A stretch of DNA of 57,284 bases from assembly GCF_025860405.1 (NCBI RefSeq), contig NZ_CP063790.1, positions 1-57,284 on the forward strand, written 5' to 3'. How positions within the stretch are numbered: the first letter of the stretch is position 1; each line of letters begins with the position of its first letter. Source of the stretch: Tolypothrix sp. PCC 7712. Its GTDB lineage: Bacteria > Cyanobacteriota > Cyanobacteriia > Cyanobacteriales > Nostocaceae. The notes under the pieces are model-generated. The model made no database searches. It saw only the letters and a list, made by a program, of their open reading frames with translations, and was not told where the DNA came from. The translations under genes were made by a program, and so were the position numbers. This document shows, piece after piece, positions 1 through 6,725 of the stretch.

Positions 1-1042
1 CAGAAAGTCGAGAGCAACAAGAAACATTCTTAAAATGATTGTTGATGCAGGCAACGGGCGGATTAAATGCCACGCACTTGGCTATACCAGTTGTGTGGAC
101 TCCATTGTCTGCACTGTGGCTGAGGCTTCCAGTTGGGGATTGATGGGTGCATTTGAATGGAACGACCAAAATTATATAGTTGGACATGATGCCCCAAACG
201 CCAAAACTCGCACCATCATTTCTCGTACTGAGAATGGCAAGATTAAATTCTTTCCGCACATGGTGCTGGGTGCAATCACCAGCCATCCCTACATCCTTGA
301 TAGCGTTATTGGAAAGGGCAAAAAACGTAAGCTAGTGGCAGATATTCAGTGTTTGTCAATAGCTAGAGGCGAGTCCTTGTACTCCAATCTCCAAAAAGCT
401 TCTCAATTCTCAGTCAATGGCATGATCTACGAGATTGAATGGCGTAGTTTTATCAGTTATCCAGAAGGGTTTGGTGCTGCTCTGTCTGCCCACAAAATCA
501 TCAAAGAGAAAAATCCCAAAGCCGAGCGATTCTACACCCTAGACATTGGCAATGGGACGATCACACTTACCCCTTATGAATGCCTTGGTAAAAAGCCCAT
601 TGCCGGAACACCCTTTATTGGTAGTGGGGGTGGAGTCAGTTCCATCGTGAGATTTTTTGGCATGGCTGCAATGTACGGGGATGACGGCGAAAGCGTCGCA
701 TCTCTTGATTACATCCGCACAGCTTTACAAAGGGCTGAAGTACTGACAACAGAAGATGGTCAAAAGCGATACAGCACCTTTGCTGCCATATCGCGCCGTG
801 ATATTGGTGATTGCCTCTACAAAGCCTTAATGGACTGGAGAGACAAACACGTCAGCGCCCAAACAATTCTGCAAGCTGTGGATGATGTTTTGTTAGGTGG
901 ACATTATGTTTTCTGCTGTGGTGGGGGCTTTGAGGTTGCGCCTGTTGCTGACTTCATCCAACAACAAATGACCAGTGAGCGCCTGATTGTATTACCCACG
1001 CCTGGGACTATCTCACTAACTGGACTAGAGGATCACCAATGA
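1..1042 (+). CDS. parM: ParM/StbA-like plasmid actin, module 1 (continues from 57238 across the circle junction)
   Basis: This is an actin-fold ATPase of the ParM/StbA kind, which builds filaments that push plasmid copies apart. The phosphate-1 region is seen as VDAGNGRIK near position 40, the phosphate-2 region as TLDIGNGTITL near 540, and the adenosine region as GSGGG near 630 and CCGGGFEV near 910. The frame is open back to base 2. It joins in phase with the frame starting at 57238, giving about 362 residues, close to the 371 of the spliced paralogue at 33608-37150. The next gene overlaps the stop by 4 bases (ATGA), so it heads an operon running to the ATPase at 5612. The ParM-like fold is clear; partition as the role is inferred from the family. 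Confidence 0.85.
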   Translation, partial: RKSRATRNILKMIVDAGNGRIKCHALGYTSCVDSIVCTVAEASSWGLMGAFEWNDQNYIVGHDAPNAKTRTIISRTENGKIKFFPHMVLGAITSHPYILDSVIGKGKKRKLVADIQCLSIARGESLYSNLQKASQFSVNGMIYEIEWRSFISYPEGFGAALSAHKIIKEKNPKAERFYTLDIGNGTITLTPYECLGKKPIAGTPFIGSGGGVSSIVRFFGMAAMYGDDGESVASLDYIRTALQRAEVLTTEDGQKRYSTFAAISRRDIGDCLYKALMDWRDKHVSAQTILQAVDDVLLGGHYVFCCGGGFEVAPVADFIQQQMTSERLIVLPTPGTISLTGLEDHQ

Positions 1043-1260
1043 AAACTGAACGACTTTGTTACCACGTACCAAATGACCTTGTTCCCATTGTGCGGGCGCT
1101 TGCAGAGCGTGACGGTACACCGCCAAGTAAATGGCTGGGTGAAATTATCCGCGCTTATGTAAGAGAGCAACGACAGAAATTAGTCAATCACCCAAGTCAA
1201 CGTGGCGTGATGGCCGCTTACATCAATCTCAACAACTTGGAGGCATTGAGCAATGATTAA
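1039..1260 (+). CDS. small basic protein in the ParR/adaptor position of parM module 1
   Basis: This 73-residue protein starts on the ATGA overlap with the parM stop. The N-terminal half resembles a short ribbon-helix-helix: a strand with RLCYHVPN, then LVPIVRALAERDGTPPSKWLGEIIRAYVRE as helix-turn-helix-like segments. In ParMRC systems the gene directly after parM encodes ParR, which binds the centromere and caps the filament, so position and size suggest an equivalent adaptor. The second parM on this plasmid is followed by an 87-residue protein at the same place (37154-37417). I see no firm sequence match to classical ParR; the role is inferred from position. Confidence 0.7.
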   Translation: MKTERLCYHVPNDLVPIVRALAERDGTPPSKWLGEIIRAYVREQRQKLVNHPSQRGVMAAYINLNNLEALSND

Positions 1261-1489
1261 AGCGCTTAGTCAAAATCAATTGCGCCGGCTAGAAGCTTGC
1301 TCGCGCTGGCTCAGAGAGATTCGGGATTCAGAATCATTTGCACAACTCGATTACCACCCAGATTTGACGTTAGGTGATGCCATCCAAGCAGTGAGCGAAC
1401 TTTTACAGGAACACTCGCCAGAGTGTCAAAGAAGAACACCCTTGGCAGAGGGTAAGGGAGAGAAGCCCATACCGAAAGTGGGGGCTTGA
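1253..1489 (+). CDS. conserved small protein of the parM module (paralogue of 37692-37889)
   Basis: A 78-residue protein starting inside the end of the previous gene (8-base overlap), which indicates translational coupling. The middle reads QLDYHPDLTLGDAIQAVSEL. This matches the QIDADVTIGDVTQFLNAL segment of the 65-residue protein in module 2, so the two are distant paralogues in equivalent operons. No known domain is recognised. The last 20 or so residues (EGKGEKPIPKVGA) are low-complexity and may not be functional. The conserved hydrophobic-acidic pattern suggests a small helical binding protein, but that is only inference. Confidence 0.65.
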   Translation: MIKALSQNQLRRLEACSRWLREIRDSESFAQLDYHPDLTLGDAIQAVSELLQEHSPECQRRTPLAEGKGEKPIPKVGA

Positions 1490-1583
1490 AATCCTCTTGG
1501 TAGAAGAATTTCTGAATATTTCTTCCCTGCTCCCCTGCCTATGACGGTCAAGCGTCACGTTACAGCAACTAGGAGATTGAACG

Positions 1584-1856
1584 ATGCAGCAGTTAGAGCC
1601 AGTGCTTTGCCCAACAGAACTACAGGGCGGCGCGGTCTATCAAATAGACGGTGTTTTGTACAAGTATTTATACTCAGACCCCTATGCGCGCATAGACCAC
1701 CCTAGATTCAAGTTTGTCCCACTGCCAGGGCAACGACGGACGGCTGATTTGATTCTGAACAAAGCAAAGATTCGCAAGTGTTACCTAGTACCTGGCTATA
1801 GAGCATCGCAGGTATCGACGGTTAGTGAAAAGGCGGTGCAAATGAGTTTGTTTTGA
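1584..1856 (+). CDS. conserved small protein of the parM module (paralogue of 37414-37680)
   Basis: A 90-residue protein with a good ribosome-binding site (AGGAG before ATG). It shares a clear pattern with the 88-residue protein of module 2: VYQID..LY.Y.Y, then a F.PL.GQR..ADL.LN block, a CY.V/E motif and a C-terminal SL.LSIF-like end (here AVQMSLF). The conserved PL.GQR core looks like a small beta-rich fold. No named family is recognised. Its presence in both modules argues that it is a core component rather than a passenger. Function unknown. Confidence 0.75.
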   Translation: MQQLEPVLCPTELQGGAVYQIDGVLYKYLYSDPYARIDHPRFKFVPLPGQRRTADLILNKAKIRKCYLVPGYRASQVSTVSEKAVQMSLF

Positions 1857-1862
1857 GGGGCA

Positions 1863-1893
1863 ACGGTCGCTAGTTTTCGAGGCAGGCGACCGT
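1863..1893 (+). other. hairpin with the conserved CTAGTTTTCGAGGC loop (copy 1)
   Basis: A perfect 8-bp stem (ACGGTCGC at 1863-1870 with GCGACCGT at 1886-1893) encloses a loop containing TAGTTTTCGAGGC. The same 14 bases CTAGTTTTCGAGGC recur at 55757-55770 in the loop region of a hairpin with an unrelated stem. It lies 7 bases after the stop of the 90-residue gene. There is no U-tract, so a plain terminator is not an obvious fit. Confidence 0.6.
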
Positions 1894-1953
1894 AACCACA
1901 GGATGCATCTACCGCCGCAAAACGATAAATACACAACACATAGGATTTTAACA

Positions 1954-2217
1954 GTGGCTAAACCCGTAGGATTTTTTAGTTTGTCTGCGGACAACAAATT
2001 AATTGCAGAGATGACCCAAACCTGGGGCGAGGATTTATCCGGGATGGCTGAGAATGACTGCCTTTGGTTAATTGGTCGCATTTCCCATGACCTTTGGCTT
2101 GGGAGTGATTCTAACGAAGCAATAACCGAAGATGCTGAGGAAGTAGCAAATCGGTTGCACGAGCTAAAGTCCTGGGAAAAAGTAGCGTTGATTCGGGCGC
2201 TGATTCAAGAAGCTTAG
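1954..2217 (+). CDS. small acidic hypothetical protein of parM module 1
   Basis: An 87-residue protein if read from the GTG at 1954, which has AGGA eight bases upstream; an ATG at 1903 in the same frame would add 17 residues but has no visible ribosome-binding site. The protein is acidic and mostly helical, with LSADNKLIAEMTQTWGEDLSG near the start and ANRLHELKSWEKVALIRALIQEA at the end. No family is recognised. It sits between the conserved small genes and the membrane genes of the module. Function unknown. Confidence 0.55.
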   Translation: MAKPVGFFSLSADNKLIAEMTQTWGEDLSGMAENDCLWLIGRISHDLWLGSDSNEAITEDAEEVANRLHELKSWEKVALIRALIQEA

Positions 2218-2227
2218 ATTCACGGTT

Positions 2228-2674
2228 ATGTACAAAAAGCAGATGTATTTAGCCCTAATTGGTGTGGGTGTTTGCCTCATGCCCGCGCTAATTCCCTTAA
2301 TACCCAGGATTGGGGCATATATCGAGGCAGAACGGGTCAAAGCAGAAACCCAGTTACTTGCACAAAACCTGAAAACCAGTGAGCAACTGAAACGAGAACG
2401 CATTGAGCAAAGAGCGAAAACCAGCGACGCACTGTACCTTGCTGGGGTAATGCCCACAACTCAAAAATTGCGAATTACCAATTACATCGACAACAGCAGA
2501 CGCAACCCACGACCAGACACAACAATTTATCAACTAGATGAAATGGTTGATGTTTTTGACTCCACTGGGCGCTGTATAGGGCGAATCGAGTCAGGGGCTT
2601 GGAAGTGGAAGTACTATTACCAGGGCTTGTGCGAAGGCGTTCAAAATGTTCAACCAGTTAGGAGAAATAAGTAA
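2228..2674 (+). CDS. single-pass membrane protein of parM module 1
   Basis: This 148-residue protein has an N-terminal hydrophobic segment (about residues 5-28, ALIGVGVCLMPALIPLIP) followed by a charged helical stretch (AERVKAETQLLAQNLKTSEQLKRERIEQ) that probably forms a coiled coil. The C-terminal part is a small beta-rich domain with YQLDEMVDVFDSTGRCIGRIESG. It overlaps the next gene by one base (TAATG), so the two membrane proteins are probably made together. It most likely sits in the cytoplasmic membrane with one anchor. No family is recognised. Confidence 0.6.
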   Translation: MYKKQMYLALIGVGVCLMPALIPLIPRIGAYIEAERVKAETQLLAQNLKTSEQLKRERIEQRAKTSDALYLAGVMPTTQKLRITNYIDNSRRNPRPDTTIYQLDEMVDVFDSTGRCIGRIESGAWKWKYYYQGLCEGVQNVQPVRRNK

Positions 2675-3387
2675 TGGCAGTCAGTTCTAGCGCAGGTAAA
2701 GAGACTTCGGGCAGTGGCAGCACAGGCAAAGAAGGCAAAAAGCGGAGTATAGGCGAGGTTATTGACTTTTGCGCCAAGGTCATAGTCTTGGTTGTGGGTT
2801 TACCCATTAGGTTTGCGGCTGCAATAGTCGCTCAGTTTGTAGCGACAGGCGGTATGGGTAGGGCTGTGGTCGGTGGAATTCTGTTCATTGGCGGTTCGGT
2901 AATTAGCGCGGATTCTGTGTGGCAGCTAGTTTTTCAAGGACAGCCCGTAACCCCCTGGTTTGAGCAATACTGGAACTGGTTAAATGTGCCCGCCGCAGTG
3001 TTTAACCCATTCTTTTACCTGGCGTTCATGGTTGCAGTTGGGTTGCAGGTTGTAGAAGCTCACGCTCTACGCGGCAAGAACCCCGATTCAGCAAGGCGAG
3101 AACTTCAAGACCACATGGTTTATGACCTAGAAACTAAGCCCAGCGGCAAGATTGACCTAGTAGGGGACTTGTGGCGAGATTACAAAACAGCAGGGGTACG
3201 AGATCGCTCAAGCGCTGGGTTCGTAACTATTGCTGTGTGGGTGTTCGACCTAGTAACAACCTTTGCAGCCCGTAACCCGTTCCAGTACACAGACCCGCTG
3301 ATGATTTTGGGTTGCATTCTATTTAATGTCGGCACGATGCTATCTGGTGAAATGGGCTTTGCTATTTGGCGCATGACTAAAGACTAA
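2674..3387 (+). CDS. multi-pass membrane protein of parM module 1
   Basis: A 237-residue protein with a Ser/Gly/Lys-rich start, then hydrophobic segments at about residues 35-55, 62-80, 105-130 and two more near residues 180-230 (FVTIAVWVFDLVTTFAA and PLMILGCILFNVGTML). It is translationally coupled to the gene before it. Module 2 has a shorter membrane protein in the same operon position (39031-39594), although I see no convincing sequence match. Standing just before the membrane-anchored ATPase, it may form the membrane part of a complex with it. That is inference from gene order. Confidence 0.65.
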   Translation: MAVSSSAGKETSGSGSTGKEGKKRSIGEVIDFCAKVIVLVVGLPIRFAAAIVAQFVATGGMGRAVVGGILFIGGSVISADSVWQLVFQGQPVTPWFEQYWNWLNVPAAVFNPFFYLAFMVAVGLQVVEAHALRGKNPDSARRELQDHMVYDLETKPSGKIDLVGDLWRDYKTAGVRDRSSAGFVTIAVWVFDLVTTFAARNPFQYTDPLMILGCILFNVGTMLSGEMGFAIWRMTKD

Positions 3388-3788
3388 AAACAGTATCCCC
3401 GTCATCGAAGAGGCAGAGGGGCAGAGGAGATGGGGGGCAGGGGAGAAACCCCATACATAAATGTAGTTGCTCTGAACCGAATGGCACGCTTGAAAAGGGA
3501 AAATCGTTGAGGCAGCAGGGGTGCTCTTGAGCGGAGGAGCAGGGGAGAAAGAAGAAGTTTAAGGCATTGCGTTCGGATATTTAGAAAATCCCCCCTGCGC
3601 CCCTGCACCCCTGCCCCTCTGCAATCCTTACACTGCCTACCCTTCAGCTTTTCAAGCGTGCCATTCTACTCTGAACCCTTAAAGCCAGGGGAATCCAAAA
3701 TCTTTCTCCAGACCTCTGCCCCTCTGCTTCTTCTGTCAAAGCTACCAACTTTGATCGGGACTACTCACTTAGAAACAGCGAGAAACCT
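3388..3788. repeat. gene-free stretch with G-rich/C-rich low-complexity inverted repeat
   Basis: No convincing gene. Bases about 3408-3550 are rich in GGCAGAGG/GCAGGGG words and bases about 3585-3625 in the complementary CCCCTGC words. The transcript could fold into a large imperfect hairpin. Such CCCCTGC-type short repeats are common between genes in filamentous cyanobacteria. The stretch separates the membrane-protein genes from the ATPase gene of the same module. Confidence 0.5.
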
Positions 3789-5612
3789 ATGCAAAATCAT
3801 CTTCCGAAAATCACAACCAAACAAACCGAATACTTGCGCGGTCAATACCCCAGTCTCTCCTACTTAGAAGCGGGAAACATCGCCGAATGGTTGCAAGAGC
3901 GAAAAGACCAGCTTTTTGAATTAGCACGAGAAGCTGAAAATGCCGCAGATTTGACTCGTGTCTTAGGGTTGGTAGCTGGCGGTATTGGAACTATCTGCTA
4001 TGCCGTCAACCCTTTTATGCTGGTTGGGGGCATGATTGGCGGCGCGGCTTGGCTGTGGTTTGTTGTTGAGCATCACAGCCGCACTAAGGAGATTGCACCA
4101 CTGCCTTTTGTACGCGGTAATTTCATGGACGCGATCGCAAGAGCTGGTGATTATGATGCCAGGCTTGATTACCAAGCAGATTACCTAGCGAATACAGTAA
4201 AGTTTCTGGAGCGACCGGAAGCTGAAGAATATGCCTTCCTCCATGCCCAATTTGAGAATATTAGCCAATACCTCAGCCAAGTTGAGCCGGGGAAGCGCTT
4301 TTATGCGTACCGTTGGATGTTTGGCTGGTTTGGCAAGCTCAAAGGGCGACAGTTGCCCACCTATGAGAGCATGGTTGACCATTTACAACACGTAACAATT
4401 GATAGCCGCGTCAATTATGAGGAAGTGCAGGCAGTCCAGGCGACACAGGAGCTACCGCCTACCGTTGATATCAGGCAGTTACAACCAGCTTCTACAGAGA
4501 TTACCAATACCCAATCTCCTACCTTTAATCTGACTGCACTGCCCAGTTTGCCCCTAAACCAAAGGGCTGAGGCAGTAGTCAATGCGTTGACTAGGGGCGG
4601 TTTTAAGATTGATGAGTGCTTAGGTTCTCAGGTCGTTGCTATCTGCGGCACTCAGAGGGGTGGTAAGGGGACGTTAGCCGCAATTCTAGCCACAATCAGC
4701 AAAGCGCTAGATTTTAGCTTAGATGTGCAATATTTCACTGCTGGAGTCGATATTTACCCGTTTGCTTGCAATCTCACCTCGGCTCTTGATTTTCCTCAAA
4801 GAGACTCAGACGCGGCTGATAAATCGGTGGCTGATGAGTTATTGCAATTTCTCAAAAAACTGGATGGTTCACAACCTTACGCTCACAAGAACCTACTATT
4901 GGTCATTGATGAGGCGATGCGCTTACTTTCACTGCTAGAGGAAGGCGATCGCACTTGGGCGATTCAATATTTACTTAGCCGTTTTGCTAAGTGCGGCGGC
5001 ACGTTAATCATTGTCCTCCACGGGTCTAACCTGACTTCTGTGGTGGGCAAGGCAACGGCGGGATTGGCTGACACTTTCAAGCAATCGGTTTCATTTATTG
5101 GCTGTGTCGCCCAATCTGTAAAGGCAAAAGGCTTGAGAAAGATTAATGTTGCCAGTGGTGCTTATTTTAAGGCTAATCCTAATAACTTTGGTGAACCTAT
5201 TGCTGGTGGGGAGTTGGGGGCGATACCAGAATGGCTCAAAACTGATTTGCACCCAGGAAACGGTCAGCCAGACCCAGCACGGACGCTGCTTAAAGTCTTC
5301 CCGGAGTTGGTACAACAGCATTTTGCCGCACCAAGTTCTGTGATTAGCCAGCTGGAAAACAATTTCAAAGCGGCACCACATGAAGATATTGAACCACCAC
5401 AGGAAATGGTTAAGGATGAGGATTTTGAGCAGATTATGGTGATTGTCGCTCACGCTACCAGCTTTCCTGTCAGTTTTGAAGCTATTAGAAAATCGCGGAA
5501 GTGGGGTGAGGAAAACAAGAGCGTTCGCTATTTAAGACTTGCTTTAAAGGCGCTCACAGAAGCGGGGAAATTGCACGGTAATGAGAAGGACGGTTATCGA
5601 GTTCAGGGTTGA
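3789..5612 (+). CDS. membrane-anchored HerA/FtsK-like P-loop ATPase, parM module 1
   Basis: A 607-residue protein. Two closely spaced hydrophobic segments at about residues 57-95 should anchor it in the membrane. A P-loop ATPase domain follows, with Walker A GTQRGGKGT (287-295) and Walker B LLLVIDEA (369-376). The last 70 residues look like a winged helix. The architecture recalls type IV coupling proteins and DNA-pumping ATPases of the HerA/FtsK group, but the match is general rather than family-specific. The ParM operon 2 ends with an ATPase of the same size and layout (39594-41393). A DNA-translocating or DNA-tethering partner of the actin filament is a reasonable inference. It could also serve the relaxase MobA, since no other transfer ATPase is present. 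Confidence 0.75.
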   Translation: MQNHLPKITTKQTEYLRGQYPSLSYLEAGNIAEWLQERKDQLFELAREAENAADLTRVLGLVAGGIGTICYAVNPFMLVGGMIGGAAWLWFVVEHHSRTKEIAPLPFVRGNFMDAIARAGDYDARLDYQADYLANTVKFLERPEAEEYAFLHAQFENISQYLSQVEPGKRFYAYRWMFGWFGKLKGRQLPTYESMVDHLQHVTIDSRVNYEEVQAVQATQELPPTVDIRQLQPASTEITNTQSPTFNLTALPSLPLNQRAEAVVNALTRGGFKIDECLGSQVVAICGTQRGGKGTLAAILATISKALDFSLDVQYFTAGVDIYPFACNLTSALDFPQRDSDAADKSVADELLQFLKKLDGSQPYAHKNLLLVIDEAMRLLSLLEEGDRTWAIQYLLSRFAKCGGTLIIVLHGSNLTSVVGKATAGLADTFKQSVSFIGCVAQSVKAKGLRKINVASGAYFKANPNNFGEPIAGGELGAIPEWLKTDLHPGNGQPDPARTLLKVFPELVQQHFAAPSSVISQLENNFKAAPHEDIEPPQEMVKDEDFEQIMVIVAHATSFPVSFEAIRKSRKWGEENKSVRYLRLALKALTEAGKLHGNEKDGYRVQG

Positions 5613-5614
5613 GA

Positions 5615-5736
5615 ACTGGGGGAGAGCGGGTGGCGACAGCGGAGTGTGGGGGGCGGGCTGCTGAGTTTTTGGCCACTCTATGAGTGAATTATTGCCCGTC
5701 CCCCACACCACCCGCTCTCAACGCAGTGTCCCCAGT
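5615..5736. terminator. large inverted repeat after the module-1 ATPase
   Basis: Nested arms pair across about 50-90 bases: GAGAGCGGGTGG (5622-5633) with CCACCCGCTCTC (5708-5719), and GTGTGGGGGGCGGGC (5644-5658) with GCCCGTCCCCCACAC (5694-5708, one mismatch). ACTGGGG and CCCCAGT close the base. It begins 3 bases after the operon stop codon. Probably a strong transcription stop or mRNA 3' stabiliser. Confidence 0.6.
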
Positions 5737-5786
5737 TCGTCGGGGCCTCATGAGTTGATGAGTTGAAGCAATTTTGATATCACTAA

Positions 5787-5953
5787 TAGCAACGATTTAT
5801 CAACCCTTGGTGTAGAACCCAGTATAGACAGCTGCAACATGAGCAAATCCTATCGGTGCAGATTATACCTGCTATTGGTCATCAATCTGCAAGCATAAGG
5901 AGGTTTTATCAGCCAACGAGATAATGCGGGTTGTAGCGAAAGCGATTGATAAG
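5787..5953 (+). repeat. recombination-site-like repeat, copy A (next to tyrosine recombinase)
   Basis: This stretch shares ordered blocks with 43835-44021: TAGCAACGATTTATCA, AGTATAGACAG, GCAACATGA, GATTATACCTG, TTGGTCATCA, ATAATGCGGGTTGT and GATTGATAAG, with small insertions between them. Inside each copy a TTATCA word occurs twice in direct and once in inverted orientation, as in sites with several recombinase-binding arms. The copy ends about 110 bases before the tyrosine recombinase gene. A resolution or integration site for that enzyme is the simplest reading; a replication origin element is the main alternative. Confidence 0.6.
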
Positions 5954-6063
5954 TTGAATTTGATAGCTCGTTGTCGCGTTCGTGTCACCAACGAAGATAC
6001 AATACTTTTGGGGAATGATTACACGTTTTCGGTATTTGGTGTAATGCCCTAGAAGGCGCAAAA

Positions 6064-6615
6064 ATGAAGGTAGACGGCAACGGACAAGGCAAGATATTAA
6101 GCCAAGACGAATTGAGGCGATTGTTCACCGAGGGGTTACTTACCCCACGCGATCGCGCTCTGTTTGGCATCTGCCTGTTTACTGGTTGTCGCGTATCAGA
6201 AGCTTTGGCTCTCAACATGACTGATATCAAGTCTGGAACCATCACTTTCCGGAAGTCTACCACCAAAGGCAAGTACAAAACACGGATTGTAGACATTCCA
6301 CCAACGCTATCAGCCATACTAGCGGAGTATCAGCCCAAGGGGGCGGTGATGTTTCCGGGTAAGCGTGGTGTAACTGAACGGCTGACTCGATTCATGGCAG
6401 ACAAGATTCTCAGAGAAGCCTGCAAGCGCATTGGGGTAGAAGGAGTTAGCACCCACTCGTTTAGGCGAACTGCCCTGACGCAGATGTCCAGTGCGGGGAT
6501 ACCTTTACGAACTATTCAAGAAATCTCAGGACACAGCGATTTAGGTACATTGCAGCGTTATTTAGAGGTTACGCCGGAGCAGAAGCGGAAGGCGGTTTCG
6601 GTGATTGGGTTTTAG
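6064..6615 (+). CDS. small tyrosine recombinase (XerC/D-like catalytic domain only)
   Basis: This 183-residue DNA-cutting and rejoining enzyme has the full catalytic set: Arg43 in TGCRVSEAL, a lysine in the KGKYK hairpin (about 68-72), H131-x-x-R134 in HSFRRT, H157 in SGHSDL and the nucleophile Tyr166 in LQRYL. It lacks the N-terminal core-binding domain of normal Xer proteins, which have about 300 residues; short forms like this are common on cyanobacterial plasmids. The repeat at 5787-5953 lies just upstream and is probably its target. Likely role: resolution of plasmid multimers or integration/fusion of plasmids sharing the site. Confidence 0.9.
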   Translation: MKVDGNGQGKILSQDELRRLFTEGLLTPRDRALFGICLFTGCRVSEALALNMTDIKSGTITFRKSTTKGKYKTRIVDIPPTLSAILAEYQPKGAVMFPGKRGVTERLTRFMADKILREACKRIGVEGVSTHSFRRTALTQMSSAGIPLRTIQEISGHSDLGTLQRYLEVTPEQKRKAVSVIGF

Positions 6616-6652
6616 ATGGGCTAGATTCTGCTTATCCTAAAAATAAACTCCC

Positions 6653-6721
6653 ATGCCCCGCCAACCTCGTGAAATTAAACCCGATTACTGCTATCACATT
6701 ACGACTCGTTTCAGGAGTTGA
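6653..6721 (+). pseudogene. N-terminal scrap of a REP-associated (Y1) transposase
   Basis: An ATG opens only 22 codons, reading MPRQPREIKPDYCYHITTR before a stop. The Pro-Arg-rich start followed by CYHITTR is the typical beginning of cyanobacterial IS200-like/RAYT transposases. The rest, including the HUH motif and catalytic tyrosine, is absent: the NACHT gene's 3' end lies directly beyond. A truncated remnant of a mobile element. Confidence 0.6.
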
Positions 6722-6725
6722 AAAA

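Noticed and set aside
3658..3867. Frame overlapping the start of the module-1 ATPase
   Set aside because: It overlaps the well-supported ATPase start in another frame and its sequence follows the low-complexity CCCCTGC repeats.
3789..5612. Definite VirD4/TraG coupling protein
   Set aside because: Membrane anchor and P-loop fit, but no family-specific motifs or type IV secretion genes are present, so only a general HerA/FtsK-like call is justified.
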